In this document: one piece after another, positions 1 to 8,177 of the stretch
How the letters are laid out: every line of letters starts with the position of its first letter
How positions within the stretch are numbered: position 1 is the stretch's first letter
Assembly: GCF_019890615.1 (NCBI RefSeq)
Contig: NZ_JAINVZ010000002.1
Location: 458,338-522,337, forward strand
Reading direction: 5' to 3'
Length of the DNA: 64,000 bases
Source of the DNA: Streptantibioticus parmotrematis
Lineage (GTDB): Bacteria > Actinomycetota > Actinomycetes > Streptomycetales > Streptomycetaceae
Translations under genes and position numbers: made by a program
The notes under the pieces: generated by a model
Databases searched by the model: none
What the model saw: only the letters and a program-made list of their open reading frames with translations
Told to the model about the DNA's origin: nothing

Positions 1-37
1 TAACCCCTCCCCGGGCGGGGACCGCGCAGCACCGGTC

Positions 38-421
38 GTGGCACGATCGTCCTCGACAGCGTCGCTCGGACCCGGGAGATCCCCCTTGTTCTGGTTCATG
101 CTCATCGCGCTGGTCGCGGTGGTCGCCGCGGTCGCCCTCGCGGTGGTCGGCGACGGCGGCACGCTCCCCGAGTCCGAGCCGGACCGGTTGCGGGACCCGC
201 TGCCCGCGGACCGCCCGCTCACCCCGTCCGACCTCGACGAACTGCGCCTCGCGGTCTCCCCGCGCGGCTACCGGATGTCGGACGTGGACGACGTCCTCGA
301 CCGGCTCGGCGCCGAACTGGCCGAACGCGACGCGCGCATCGCCCAGTTGGAGACCGCGCTGGCCTCGGCGCCGGGCTCCGGCCGGCACGCCGCGCACGGC
401 GGTGACCCCGACGGTGAGTGA
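38..421 (+). CDS. DivIVA-domain small membrane protein
   Basis: The product is 127 residues, GTG start. Residues about 15-38 form one hydrophobic segment (LFWFMLIALVAVVAAVALAVV). The C-terminal half, about 62-110, contains RLAVSPRGYRMSDVDDVLDRL, which is the short conserved DivIVA lipid-binding-type motif seen in actinobacterial proteins, followed by a short coiled-coil-like stretch. It is too short for the division-site protein DivIVA/Wag31 itself. It overlaps tag by 8 bases, so the two are probably cotranscribed. The gene may start further left, because the window begins only 37 bases upstream. Function unknown; a membrane-tethered scaffold role is inference. Confidence 0.82.
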   Translation: MARSSSTASLGPGRSPLFWFMLIALVAVVAAVALAVVGDGGTLPESEPDRLRDPLPADRPLTPSDLDELRLAVSPRGYRMSDVDDVLDRLGAELAERDARIAQLETALASAPGSGRHAAHGGDPDGE

Positions 422-1010
422 ACCGGCCGCCGGGCGCTCCCCGCTCACCGGCGACGACGGCCTGGCCCGCTGCCCGTGGGCACTGTCCGCGCCGGAGTAC
501 CTGCCGTACCACGACACCGAGTGGGGCCGCCCGCTCCACGGCGACGACGCGCTCTACGAACGGGTCTGCCTGGAGGCGTTCCAGTCCGGCCTGTCGTGGC
601 TGACCATCCTGCGGCGCCGCGAGGCGTTCCGCGCCGCCTTCGCGGGCTTCCGGATCCAGCGCGTGGCCGCCTTCACCGACGCCGACCGCGAACGGCTGCT
701 CGGCGACGCCACGATCATCCGCAACCGGGCCAAGATCGACGCCGCGATCGCCAACGCCCGCGCCGCGCTGGAGGTCGACGGCGGCCTCGACAAGCTGATC
801 TGGTCCTACGCGCCCGACCCGGCCGGCCGCCCGGCACCGCCGACGCTGGACGACGTCCCCGCCAGCACACCGGAGTCGGCCGCGCTCGCCAAGGACCTCA
901 AGAAACGCGGCTTCCGCTTCGTCGGGCCGACGACCGCGTACGCGCTGATGCAGGCGTGCGGGCTGGTGGACGACCACCTGGCCGCCTGCCACGCCCGCCG
1001 CACGCCCTGA
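414..1010 (+). CDS. tag: DNA-3-methyladenine glycosylase I
   Basis: This base-excision repair enzyme removes N3-methyladenine from alkylated DNA. The 198-residue product has the family length. Near the N-terminus are RCPWA and YHDTEWG, and at the C-terminus HLAAC. These supply the Cys, His, His and Cys that bind structural zinc in the Escherichia coli enzyme. SGLSWLTIL is the helix-hairpin-helix entry typical of Tag. I chose GTG 414 (VSEPAAG); an in-frame GTG at 402 would add four residues. The start lies inside the upstream DivIVA-domain gene, which implies translational coupling. The downstream neighbour is convergent with a 24-base gap. Confidence 0.95.
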   Translation: MSEPAAGRSPLTGDDGLARCPWALSAPEYLPYHDTEWGRPLHGDDALYERVCLEAFQSGLSWLTILRRREAFRAAFAGFRIQRVAAFTDADRERLLGDATIIRNRAKIDAAIANARAALEVDGGLDKLIWSYAPDPAGRPAPPTLDDVPASTPESAALAKDLKKRGFRFVGPTTAYALMQACGLVDDHLAACHARRTP

Positions 1011-1034
1011 CGCCTCCCGCGGGCCCCGGACCGC

Positions 1035-1832
1035 TCAGCGGCCCACGTACTTGGGCTTCTCCTTCTTCAGGAACGCCTCGACCGCGATCCGGTGGTCCTC
1101 GGAGGTGCCCGCCCGCTCCTGGAGCTCGTCCTCCTTGACCAGCGTCTCGATCAGCGAGTGCCCGGTGCCGTACGCCAGCGACTCCTTGATCGCCGCGTAC
1201 GCCACGGTCGGGCCCTCGGCCAGCCGCCGGGCCACCGCGAGCGCGGCGGCGGGCAACTCGTCGGCCGGGACGACCTGCTGGGCGATGCCCCACTCCAGGG
1301 CCTGCTGCGCGCTGACCGACCGCGGGAACATCAGCAGGTCGGCGGCGCGGGCCGGGCCGACCAGCCGCGGCAGCGTCCACGAGGCGCCGGAGTCCGCGCT
1401 CAGCGCGACCCCGGCGAACGAGGTGTTGAACGAGGCGGTGTCGGCGACCACCCGGTAGTCGGCGGCGAACGCGAAGCCCGCGCCCGCGCCCGCCGCGACG
1501 CCGTTGACCCCGGCCACGACCGGCTTGGCCATGGTGGCGATCGCGGTGACGATCGGGTTGTAGTGCTCCTGGACGGTGTTCATCGTCCGGCCGCCCTCGG
1601 GCCGTCCGGCGCGCAGCGTCGCCACGTGCTCCTTGAGGTCCTGGCCCACGCAGAACGCCCGGCCGTTCGCGGTCAGCAGCACCGCCCGCACCGCCGGGTC
1701 GCCCGCCGCCTCGCGCAGGGTGTCGCGCAGCGCGTCCTTGGCCTCGGTGCTGAGGGCGTTCATCGCCTCGGGCCGGTTCAGGGTGATGGTGGCGAGGCCC
1801 TCGGTCACCTCGTAGAGCACGGTGTCGGCCAT
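1035..1832 (-). CDS. Enoyl-CoA hydratase/isomerase family protein
   Basis: Crotonase-fold protein of 265 residues. LNRPEAMNALS near residues 17-28, GRAFCVGQDL (oxyanion-hole region, about 63-72) and GVNGVAAGAGAGFAFAADYR (about 102-121) are the classic crotonase blocks. The closest characterised type by appearance is PaaG, the 2-(1,2-epoxy-1,2-dihydrophenyl)acetyl-CoA isomerase, but the exact substrate cannot be read from sequence. I chose ATG 1832 (MADTVLYEV) rather than an upstream start that adds 18 Arg/Pro-rich residues. No pathway partner lies next to it. It is divergent from the DUF3117 gene across 342 bases. Confidence 0.9.
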   Translation of the reverse strand: MADTVLYEVTEGLATITLNRPEAMNALSTEAKDALRDTLREAAGDPAVRAVLLTANGRAFCVGQDLKEHVATLRAGRPEGGRTMNTVQEHYNPIVTAIATMAKPVVAGVNGVAAGAGAGFAFAADYRVVADTASFNTSFAGVALSADSGASWTLPRLVGPARAADLLMFPRSVSAQQALEWGIAQQVVPADELPAAALAVARRLAEGPTVAYAAIKESLAYGTGHSLIETLVKEDELQERAGTSEDHRIAVEAFLKKEKPKYVGR

Positions 1833-2174
1833 GGCGGTCGGTCCCCTCCGTCGCGGTTGGTGTGCGCCCAGCATGCCGGAGATCATCGCGAGCGGGATGT
1901 GACCTGCGTCAAAGAGCCGTCACGTGCCGGGCGGCGGGCGCGCGGTGCCGGAGCCGCCCGGTGATCCCGGGTGACTTGCCGGAATGGACGGATTCGCGCC
2001 GGGTCCGCAGGTCCCGGCGGTGCCGGACGGCGGGCCGGGAGGGGAGGCCGCCGGTCCCCGATGTTGGTCATCGGGGACCGGCATGCGGGATAATGGCTTG
2101 GAACCAATGTGTTCGAGTCCGGTGGCGCCTGGGCCACCGGTTGCGAAGAGCTGGTTTCAGGAAGGGGAACGAGC
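1833..2174. other. Divergent intergenic region with a large palindrome
   Basis: This 342-base gap lies between the enoyl-CoA hydratase gene (leftward) and the DUF3117 gene (rightward). It holds a perfect 12-bp inverted repeat at 2051-2062 and 2070-2081 with a 7-base centre. A TATAAT-like GATAAT at 2089-2094 follows 7 bases later and could be the -10 of DUF3117, placing the palindrome over the -35 position. An AGGAAGGGGA ribosome-binding site precedes the DUF3117 ATG. I see no further gene. Confidence 0.6.
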
Positions 2175-2342
2175 ATGGCGGCCATGAAGCCGCGGACGGG
2201 TGATGGCCCGCTCGAGGTGACAAAGGAGGGGCGGGGCATCGTCATGCGCGTTCCGCTCGAAGGCGGCGGGCGGCTCGTCGTCGAGCTGACACCCGATGAG
2301 GCCGACGCCCTCGGCGAGGCCCTCAAGAAGGCATGCGGCTGA
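2175..2342 (+). CDS. DUF3117 family protein
   Basis: This 55-residue protein is the small actinobacterial DUF3117 family, known from M. tuberculosis Rv1211 next to tagA; the same proximity to tag is seen here. The sequence MAAMKPRTGDGPLEVTKEG, then PLEGGGRLVVELTPDEA, is typical along the full length. No catalytic motif is visible; the function is not known to me. ATG 2175 is chosen because a purine-rich AGGAAGGGGAAC site lies just upstream and the length matches the family. An ATG three codons later is possible. A strong hairpin follows at 2385-2440. Confidence 0.92.
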   Translation: MAAMKPRTGDGPLEVTKEGRGIVMRVPLEGGGRLVVELTPDEADALGEALKKACG

Positions 2343-2384
2343 ATCGGGCGCGGTGAGCCGCTCGGCTCCTCGTTTCGGATTTTC

Positions 2385-2440
2385 ACGGCCCCGGGCTTTC
2401 ACGTACGCGCAGCGGCGCGTGCGTCAAAGCCCGGGGCCGT
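2385..2440. terminator. Bidirectional stem-loop terminator
   Basis: A perfect 15-bp inverted repeat (2385-2399 with 2426-2440) encloses a second 6-bp hairpin (2405-2410 with 2415-2420, loop AGCG). It lies between the convergent DUF3117 and methyltransferase genes and can serve both. The outer stem has a run of three T/A pairs at its inner end. Confidence 0.85.
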
Positions 2441-2477
2441 CGCCGTTCCCGCGTCTCCGCCCGGCCCCGCACGCCGC

Positions 2478-3164
2478 TCAGCCCTTGCGCACCGCGCACA
2501 GCAGGCCGTCGTCGGTGGGCAGCAGCACCGGCACCAGGACGTCGCTGTCGCGCACCGCCCGCAGCACCTCGCGTATCTCCTGCACCTCGGTCTCCTGGAA
2601 CGCGGCGTCCATCGCCCGGCCCTGCGCGAAGGCCCCCTCGAAGCAGACCAGTCCGCCCGGCCGCAGCAGGCGCAACGATTCGGCCAGGTAGCGCGTGTAC
2701 TCCTGCCGGTCCCCGTCGCAGAAGACCAGGTCGTACCCGCCGTCCGCGAGCCGCGGCAGCACGTCCAGCGCCCGGCCGGGGATGAACCGCGCCCGGTTCG
2801 CGGCGAAGCCCGCCTCCCGGTACGCCTCCTTGGCCAGCTGCTGGCGGTCCGGCTCGCAGTCCACCGTGGTCAGCACGCCGTCGGAGCGCATCCCGTGCAG
2901 CAGGTGGAGGCCGGAGACGCCGACGCCGGTGCCGATCTCGCAGACCACCCGGGCGTCCGCGGTCGCCGCCAGCATCCGCAGGGCGGCGCCGGTGCCGGGG
3001 GACACCGCGCGCACACCGGTGAGACGCGCGCGCTCGCGGGCGCGCAGCAGCGCCTCGTCCTCGGCGACGAACGCGTCGGCGAACGCCCAGCTCGCCTGCC
3101 GGTTGCCGGTAATGGCCCTCTCCTGTTCCCCGGGTGCCCTGCCGCCCGCCGGGCGGGCGGGCAC
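2478..3164 (-). CDS. Class I SAM-dependent O-methyltransferase
   Basis: Rossmann-fold methyltransferase of the caffeoyl-CoA/catechol O-methyltransferase-like group. [13 protein letters not shown] is the SAM-binding motif I, TTVDCEP motif [15 protein letters not shown] the metal-side motif, and [13 protein letters not shown] the motif before the last strand. Substrate unknown. It is divergent from sigE, as M. tuberculosis Rv1220c is from Rv1221. The start is uncertain. The coordinates use GTG 3164, but the conserved-looking N-terminus ([15 protein letters not shown]) begins at an ATT codon at 3113 that has an AGGAGAGG site four bases upstream. Only three upstream GTG/ATG options exist and all give low-complexity Pro/Arg/Gly N-termini. 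Confidence 0.88.
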   Translation of the reverse strand: MPARPAGGRAPGEQERAITGNRQASWAFADAFVAEDEALLRARERARLTGVRAVSPGTGAALRMLAATADARVVCEIGTGVGVSGLHLLHGMRSDGVLTTVDCEPDRQQLAKEAYREAGFAANRARFIPGRALDVLPRLADGGYDLVFCDGDRQEYTRYLAESLRLLRPGGLVCFEGAFAQGRAMDAAFQETEVQEIREVLRAVRDSDVLVPVLLPTDDGLLCAVRKG

Positions 3165-3335
3165 ATGGCCGCCCGGCGACTGTATCCGCTGCGGCCGGGA
3201 ACCTGTGGAGGGGACCGTGCGTTGACGCTGGTGGGATCGGGTACGGGAGACCGCCGGTCGCCGCCGGTGGGACCGGGCCCAACGGGCCGGAGCCGGTGCA
3301 AAGTTGCTTATCCGGAGCTAACGGGCGAGGTGGAT

Positions 3336-4130
3336 ATGGTAGGGGCTCTACTGGACACCACCAGAGCCACCAGGGGAGGTGCGGCCGTCGACGGTGACCG
3401 GAAAGCGCTGTTCAGGCGCCTTCGAGGACACGTCGGCCAGCCGAAATCCGTGAACGAGACCGCTGACAGCTCCACCGCCGCATCCGGGGCCCCGGCCGCG
3501 GCCACCACCGCGACCGCATCCTTCGCCACGGACGGTGACACGTGGACTCCTCCTTCGTGGGAGGAGATCGTCAGCACGCACAGCGCACGGGTCTACCGTC
3601 TCGCCTACCGGCTCACCGGAAACCAGCACGACGCCGAGGACCTCACCCAGGAGGTCTTCGTCCGCGTCTTCCGGTCGCTGTCCACGTACACCCCGGGCAC
3701 CTTCGAGGGCTGGCTGCACCGCATCACCACCAACCTGTTCCTCGACATGGTGCGGCGCCGTCAGCGCATCCGCTTCGACGCCCTCGGCGACGACGCGGCG
3801 GAGCGGCTTCCCAGCCGTGAGCCGTCGCCCGCGCAGCACTTCAGCGACACCCACTTCGACGCCGACGTCCAGCAGGCGCTGGACACCCTGGCGCCGGAGT
3901 TCCGGGCCGCCGTGGTGCTGTGCGACATCGAGGGCCTGTCGTACGAGGAGATCGCCGCGACGCTCGGGGTCAAGCTCGGCACCGTACGCAGCCGCATCCA
4001 CCGCGGCCGGTCCCACCTGCGCAGCGCCCTGAAGCACCGCGCCCCCGCCGCCCGTCCCGGGCGCGCGGAGGCGCAGGTGCCGGTAGGAGCCGGCGGCAGC
4101 GGCGGAGCGGTGACGCGGGGGAGATCGTGA
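3336..4130 (+). CDS. sigE: ECF RNA polymerase sigma factor, SigE type
   Basis: A 264-residue ECF (group 4) sigma factor. Region 2, about residues 75-145, contains [20 protein letters not shown] and VFVRVFRSL. Region 4, about 180-235, contains [19 protein letters not shown], then [20 protein letters not shown] as the recognition helix. About 70 N-terminal residues form an Ala/Thr-rich extension, which is longer than in minimal ECF factors. ATG 3336 (MVGALLDTT) is chosen; no good ribosome site was found elsewhere. Its stop overlaps the start of the next gene, a zinc-finger anti-sigma factor, and htrA and tatB follow. The same order occurs around M. tuberculosis sigE, which responds to envelope stress. 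Response to cell-surface damage is therefore inferred by homology. Confidence 0.95.
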   Translation: MVGALLDTTRATRGGAAVDGDRKALFRRLRGHVGQPKSVNETADSSTAASGAPAAATTATASFATDGDTWTPPSWEEIVSTHSARVYRLAYRLTGNQHDAEDLTQEVFVRVFRSLSTYTPGTFEGWLHRITTNLFLDMVRRRQRIRFDALGDDAAERLPSREPSPAQHFSDTHFDADVQQALDTLAPEFRAAVVLCDIEGLSYEEIAATLGVKLGTVRSRIHRGRSHLRSALKHRAPAARPGRAEAQVPVGAGGSGGAVTRGRS

Positions 4131-5116
4131 GCGGCACAGGCCAGTTCAGGAACGCGCGCGGCGCCCGGCAGCCAGGGCGGGCAGGCACTCCGTCCGGCAT
4201 CCCCGAGGAGCACCTCGGCGACCGTCTCGCCGCCTTCGTCGACGGTGAGCTGGGCGGCGACGCCCGCGACCGCGTGGTGGCCCACCTCGCCACCTGTGAC
4301 CGCTGCCGTTGCGCGGCGGACGAGCAGCGGCGGCTGAAGTCCGCGGTGGCCGACGCCATCCCCCCGGCGCTCTCGGCGGGGCTGCTGGCCCGGTTGCAGG
4401 GACTGCCCGGCGGCGATCCCGGCGCGGGCCCGTCCGGCCCCGGCGGGCCGCCCGGCGCCCGCGGGCGCGGTGTCTTCGGCGGCAGCGTGCTGGGCGGCGG
4501 CCCCGGCGGCGAGGCGGACTCCTGCCTCGCGCCCACCGGTGAGCGGCTCAGCGGCTTCCCGATCCACGACTTCGGCCGGCCGTCCCCCGCCTTCGGCCGC
4601 TCCGGGCAGGACTTCGGCCGCCCGGCCCACGACTTCGCCCGCCCCGGCGGCTCGGCGTCCCGGGGACGGCGCTTCGCCTTCGCCGCCGCGGGCGCGTTCT
4701 CGCTGGCCGCGCTGGCGCTGGGCGGCGCGCTGCCGCTGGACGCGGTCGTGGAGGGCGGCGGCCCCGCCGATCCGGCCGCCGGGACGGCCACCACCCCGCT
4801 GAGCACCACGAGCATCGCCCACCACGGCACGATCCGGCCCGGCGTGACCTCCGTCTCCGTCGACAGCCGTCAGCTGTTCGCACCGCAGGGCGGCCAGGTC
4901 CCGGCCGGCGGTTCCTCGCCGAACGCGACCGACCTGTCCGGCGCGGCGCTGTCCGCGTCCACCCCGACCGTGGTGCCGCCGTCCGCGCCCGAGCCGTCCG
5001 CCACCTGGCCGTCCGCCACCTCGCAGGCGCCGACCGCGCCGTCGCCCACGCCGCTGACCGGCGTCGCCCCCGAGCGCCCGCCGCTCGCCGGGTCCCCGCG
5101 GCACGCGGCCCACTGA
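4127..5116 (+). CDS. Zinc-finger anti-sigma factor of SigE
   Basis: The 329-residue product begins at GTG, overlapping the sigE stop as GTGA, so translation is coupled. Residues about 25-65 form a ZAS domain: [16 protein letters not shown], then HLATCDRC, giving the His-x3-Cys-x2-Cys zinc motif. A disordered Gly/Pro stretch follows with three imperfect copies of a DFGRP-like unit (about 145-180). One transmembrane segment (about 183-205) leads to an extracytoplasmic Ser/Pro/Thr-rich tail. It should hold SigE inactive at the membrane and release it on signal. It corresponds in position to M. tuberculosis RseA. The long C-terminal extracellular tail has no recognised domain. Confidence 0.9.
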   Translation: MSGTGQFRNARGARQPGRAGTPSGIPEEHLGDRLAAFVDGELGGDARDRVVAHLATCDRCRCAADEQRRLKSAVADAIPPALSAGLLARLQGLPGGDPGAGPSGPGGPPGARGRGVFGGSVLGGGPGGEADSCLAPTGERLSGFPIHDFGRPSPAFGRSGQDFGRPAHDFARPGGSASRGRRFAFAAAGAFSLAALALGGALPLDAVVEGGGPADPAAGTATTPLSTTSIAHHGTIRPGVTSVSVDSRQLFAPQGGQVPAGGSSPNATDLSGAALSASTPTVVPPSAPEPSATWPSATSQAPTAPSPTPLTGVAPERPPLAGSPRHAAH

Positions 5117-5233
5117 GGCGCGGGCTCCCCACCCAGGCGCCCCCGGTCGCGTTGCGGCTTCCCCCGAGCCGGTGTGGGCTACGAGGTGGACGGCCCCTCG
5201 CCGCCCTGGGGGCCCGCAGACGTAGGGGAGCGC

Positions 5234-6643
5234 ATGAACGACGGCAAGCCCGCTCGTCCGCGCTGGTGGACGCGCCCGCGCAAGGACCGGCCCGCCCCGG
5301 CGGCGCCGCACACCGCACCGCCCGCCCACGGCCCGTCACGGGCGCCCGGGACCACCCCGGCATCCCCCGGACGCAGCAACGTCCCCGCGCCGCCGTACGC
5401 CCCCGTACCGCCCCCGCCGCACGACCCGCCGCCCCAGCCCGGCACGGGCACCGTCTGGCACCGCTACGACCCCTGGGCGCCGCCCGGGCAGGCCGCCCTG
5501 CCCCCGCCGCCCGCGCCCGCCCGCGGTCCCGGACGCCGCCGTCTGCTCACCGGGGCGGTGCTGCTCGCGCTGGCCGCCGGGCTCGCCGGTGGCCTCACCG
5601 GCGCCGCACTGCGGGGCGACGGCGGCGGCGACTCGGGCACCGTCAGCCTGCCGCAGATCCCCACCGGGGGCTCCGGGCAGACCGCGCCGGGCGCCGTCGC
5701 GCGCATCGCGGCGGCGGCGCTGCCCGGCGTCGTCTACATCCACGTCAAGGGCGACGGCGTCGAGGGCACCGGCACCGGCATCGTGCTGGACACCGCGGGC
5801 CACATCCTGACCAACAACCACGTCGTCGCCCCGGCCGCGACCAGCGGCGACATCTCGGTCACGTTCAACGGAGGCGTGACCCGCAAGGCCGCGATCACCG
5901 GTCGCGACACCGGCTACGACCTGGCCGTCGTCAAGGTCGACGGCGTCTCGGGCCTGCGCCCGCTGACCCTCGGCGACTCCTCCGCCGTCCGCATCGGCGA
6001 CCCGGTCGTCGCGATCGGCGCCCCGTACGACCTGGAGGGCACCGTCACCTCCGGCATCATCAGCGCCAAGGACCGCGCCATCACGGCGGGCGGCGAGGGC
6101 GGCGCGGGCTCCGACGTCAGTTACATGGACGCCCTCCAGACCGACGCGCCGATCAACCCGGGCAACTCCGGCGGCCCCCTGATGAACGCCCGCGGCCAGG
6201 TCATCGGCGTCAACAGCGCCATCCGCTCCGCCGACGACGGCTCCGGCGCGGACGGCAGCCAGGGCGGCAGCATCGGCCTGGGCTTCGCCATCCCGTCCGA
6301 CGAGGCCCGCCGGGTCGCCCAGCAGCTGATCGACCACGGCCACGCGGTCCACCCCGTCATCGGCGTCACCGTCGACATGCGCTACACCGGCGACGGCGCC
6401 CGGATCGCGGCCACCGGCCCGTCCGGCGCGCCCGCGGTCACCCCCGGCGGCCCGGGCGCCGCGGCCGGCCTGAAGTCCGGTGACGTGGTCACCGCGGTCG
6501 ACGGCAAGCCGGTGCACACCGGCGAGGACCTGATCGTGCGCACCCGCGACTACCGGCCCGGCGAACGCGTCGCGCTGACCGTCCTGCGCGGCGGCCACCG
6601 CCTCACCCTGGACCTGGTGCTGGGCGGCGCCTCCGGCGGCTGA
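5234..6643 (+). CDS. htrA: HtrA/DegP-type membrane serine protease with PDZ
   Basis: A 469-residue trypsin-like S1C protease. The Pro-rich cytoplasmic N-terminus (about 1-100) is followed by one transmembrane segment (about 103-125). The protease domain carries the triad His in ILTNNHVV (about 196), Asp in GYDLAVVKVD (about 229) and Ser in INPGNSGGPL (about 311). The C-terminal PDZ domain (about 400-460) contains AAAGLKSGDVVTAVDGKPV. ATG 5234 has GTAGGGGAG just upstream, so I prefer it to GTG 5174. It acts outside the membrane in protein quality control and probably in processing stress signals. Its position after sigE and the anti-sigma gene suggests a regulon partner. Confidence 0.94.
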   Translation: MNDGKPARPRWWTRPRKDRPAPAAPHTAPPAHGPSRAPGTTPASPGRSNVPAPPYAPVPPPPHDPPPQPGTGTVWHRYDPWAPPGQAALPPPPAPARGPGRRRLLTGAVLLALAAGLAGGLTGAALRGDGGGDSGTVSLPQIPTGGSGQTAPGAVARIAAAALPGVVYIHVKGDGVEGTGTGIVLDTAGHILTNNHVVAPAATSGDISVTFNGGVTRKAAITGRDTGYDLAVVKVDGVSGLRPLTLGDSSAVRIGDPVVAIGAPYDLEGTVTSGIISAKDRAITAGGEGGAGSDVSYMDALQTDAPINPGNSGGPLMNARGQVIGVNSAIRSADDGSGADGSQGGSIGLGFAIPSDEARRVAQQLIDHGHAVHPVIGVTVDMRYTGDGARIAATGPSGAPAVTPGGPGAAAGLKSGDVVTAVDGKPVHTGEDLIVRTRDYRPGERVALTVLRGGHRLTLDLVLGGASGG

Positions 6644-6699
6644 CGCACCGGCTGACGCACCGGCTGACGCACCGGCTGACGCACCGGCTGACACACCGG
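6640..6699 (+). repeat. Five tandem 12-bp repeats over the htrA stop
   Basis: The unit CTGACGCACCGG occurs four times exactly (6640-6687) and once with a single change, CTGACACACCGG (6688-6699). The first copy supplies the htrA stop codon and each later copy repeats TGA in the same frame, so every unit ends the same reading frame again. It looks like recent slippage amplification. Confidence 0.95.
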
Positions 6700-6840
6700 A
6701 CGGCTCCCGTACCGCTCCCGTGGCCCGCCGTTCCCCCGCCGCTCGGGCGGGCTCCACCGAACGTTGGCCCGGCACCCTCCCGCGCCGCCGAGGGGGCCGG
6801 GTACCGTGGTGTCCTCGGATATCCACAAGGAGCTGCAGCG

Positions 6841-7305
6841 GTGTTCTTGGACATGGGGCCACTCGAACTGGTCACTATCGTGCTCCTTGCCGTGATCATC
6901 TTCGGTCCCGACAAGCTGCCCAAGCTCATCCAGGACCTGTCCGCGATGATCCGCAAGATCCGGGAGTTCTCCGACAGCGCCAAGGAGGACATCCGCAAGG
7001 AGCTGGGCCCGGAGTTCAAGGACTTCGAGTTCGAGGACCTCAACCCCAAGACCTTCGTGCGCAAGAACCTCCTCGACAACGACAGCCTGGGGCTGAAGGA
7101 CATCCGCAACAGCTTCGACCTCAAGGACGAGCTGTCCACGGTCACCGACGCCGTCTCCGAGAGCGGCCGCACGGTGCGCGGCGCGACCGGGCACGAGGCT
7201 GCCGCCGGCGGCGCGGCCGCGTCGGACCGGCTGCGCAAGCGGCCCGCCGCCCCCGAGCCGGTGGAGCCCGGCGAGACCCCTCCGTTCGACGCGGACGCCA
7301 CGTAG
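6841..7305 (+). CDS. tatB: Sec-independent (Tat) translocase protein TatB
   Basis: A 154-residue TatB/TatA-family protein. The N-terminal membrane helix (LELVTIVLLAVIIFGPDKLP, about 7-26) ends with the FGP hinge. A long charged amphipathic helix follows (PKLIQDLSAMIRKIREFSDS), then an extended Asp/Glu/Lys region and a disordered Ala/Pro tail. Length and context mark it as TatB, the substrate-receptor partner of TatC, rather than TatA. The GTG start has AAGGAG 8 bases upstream. It follows htrA after 197 bases containing the tandem repeat, the same order as in the M. tuberculosis sigE region. Confidence 0.92.
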   Translation: MFLDMGPLELVTIVLLAVIIFGPDKLPKLIQDLSAMIRKIREFSDSAKEDIRKELGPEFKDFEFEDLNPKTFVRKNLLDNDSLGLKDIRNSFDLKDELSTVTDAVSESGRTVRGATGHEAAAGGAAASDRLRKRPAAPEPVEPGETPPFDADAT

Positions 7306-7441
7306 TCCGACCACCTGCCCGTTCCGCGCCCCCGGGGTGGCTATCCTCCTTCAGGTCGGGTCCGCCCAAGGGGTGGGGCGTGCAGGCCGGCGCACGGGCG
7401 CGGCCGACGGAACGTCAGGGCATCGAGGAGGCGCCGCGCGT

Positions 7442-8128
7442 ATGGGGACCAAGAGTCGTGGCGGGGCGGCCGCACCGAGCGGTGAGCACGCCCCCGGCGA
7501 AGTGGGCGGACCGCAGCGGGAGCAGCGGCCGATCGAGGGATATCTGCTGGCCGACTTCCCGTGGTACGGGCTGGACGAGGCCTGGACCGGGCCGCGCTGG
7601 CTCACCCAGGTGGGCCTGAGCGCCGACGGCACCGTGGAGCACGGCTCGCTCGGCCACGGCGACGAGCCCACGCTGAAGGCGTCGCTGCCGATGGCCGATC
7701 CGGCGCCGGACGCCCAGCGGTTCGCGGTGGTCGTCACGCTGGCCCAGCGGCCGGTACGGCGCAGCGCGGACGGCACCGGGATGCTGGAGGCCACCTCGGT
7801 CTCCGCGGCGGCCTGGCTGGCCGGTGCGGGCCTGCTGTCCAGCACCTGGCCGAACCGCATGGAGCGCTCGCTGCGCCAGGACTGGCTGGACCAGCAGACC
7901 GCGATCGCCTGGGAGCTGGCCGACGACCTGGACGGCTCGGCGTGGTCCACCCTGACGCTGCCGGTGGACGGCGAGCCGACGCCGTTCCGCTACCGGGAGT
8001 CGGAGTACGGGTGGGTGCTGGCCGGGACCACCGGGGACGGTGCCCACCTGGGCGCGTACGGGCGCGGCCTGAGCGCGTACGGGCTGGGCCTGGGCGTGGT
8101 CGAGGACGTGCGCGACTACGAGGTCTGA
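7442..8128 (+). CDS. Conserved hypothetical protein
   Basis: I do not recognise a named domain in this 228-residue soluble protein. After a disordered Gly/Pro N-terminus (1-30), the segment EGYLLADFPWYGLDEAW is Trp/Tyr-rich. The middle includes SVSAAAWLAGAGLLSSTWP, and the C-terminus ends EDVRDYEV after a Gly/Tyr stretch (GAYGRGLSAYGLGLG). No signal peptide or membrane helix is apparent. ATG 7442 is the first reasonable start. An in-frame start 105 bases upstream would add low-complexity sequence. It lies between tatB and a convergent mrp, in what I remember as a conserved actinobacterial position. Codon use is normal. Confidence 0.8.
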   Translation: MGTKSRGGAAAPSGEHAPGEVGGPQREQRPIEGYLLADFPWYGLDEAWTGPRWLTQVGLSADGTVEHGSLGHGDEPTLKASLPMADPAPDAQRFAVVVTLAQRPVRRSADGTGMLEATSVSAAAWLAGAGLLSSTWPNRMERSLRQDWLDQQTAIAWELADDLDGSAWSTLTLPVDGEPTPFRYRESEYGWVLAGTTGDGAHLGAYGRGLSAYGLGLGVVEDVRDYEV

Positions 8129-8135
8129 CGGCCCG

Positions 8136-8161
8136 CCCGGCGGCCCCTCGGGACCGCCGGG
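8136..8161. terminator. Stem-loop between convergent genes
   Basis: An 8-bp inverted repeat, CCCGGCGG (8136-8143) and CCGCCGGG (8154-8161), with a 10-base loop, lies between the stops of the hypothetical gene and mrp. There is no T-tract, so termination is plausible rather than certain. Confidence 0.5.
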
Positions 8162-8177
8162 CCGGACGCGCCGCGGG

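Noticed and set aside
2050..2160. tRNA-like GTTCGAGTCC string
   Set aside because: The flanking bases do not form a T-stem, acceptor or anticodon arm.
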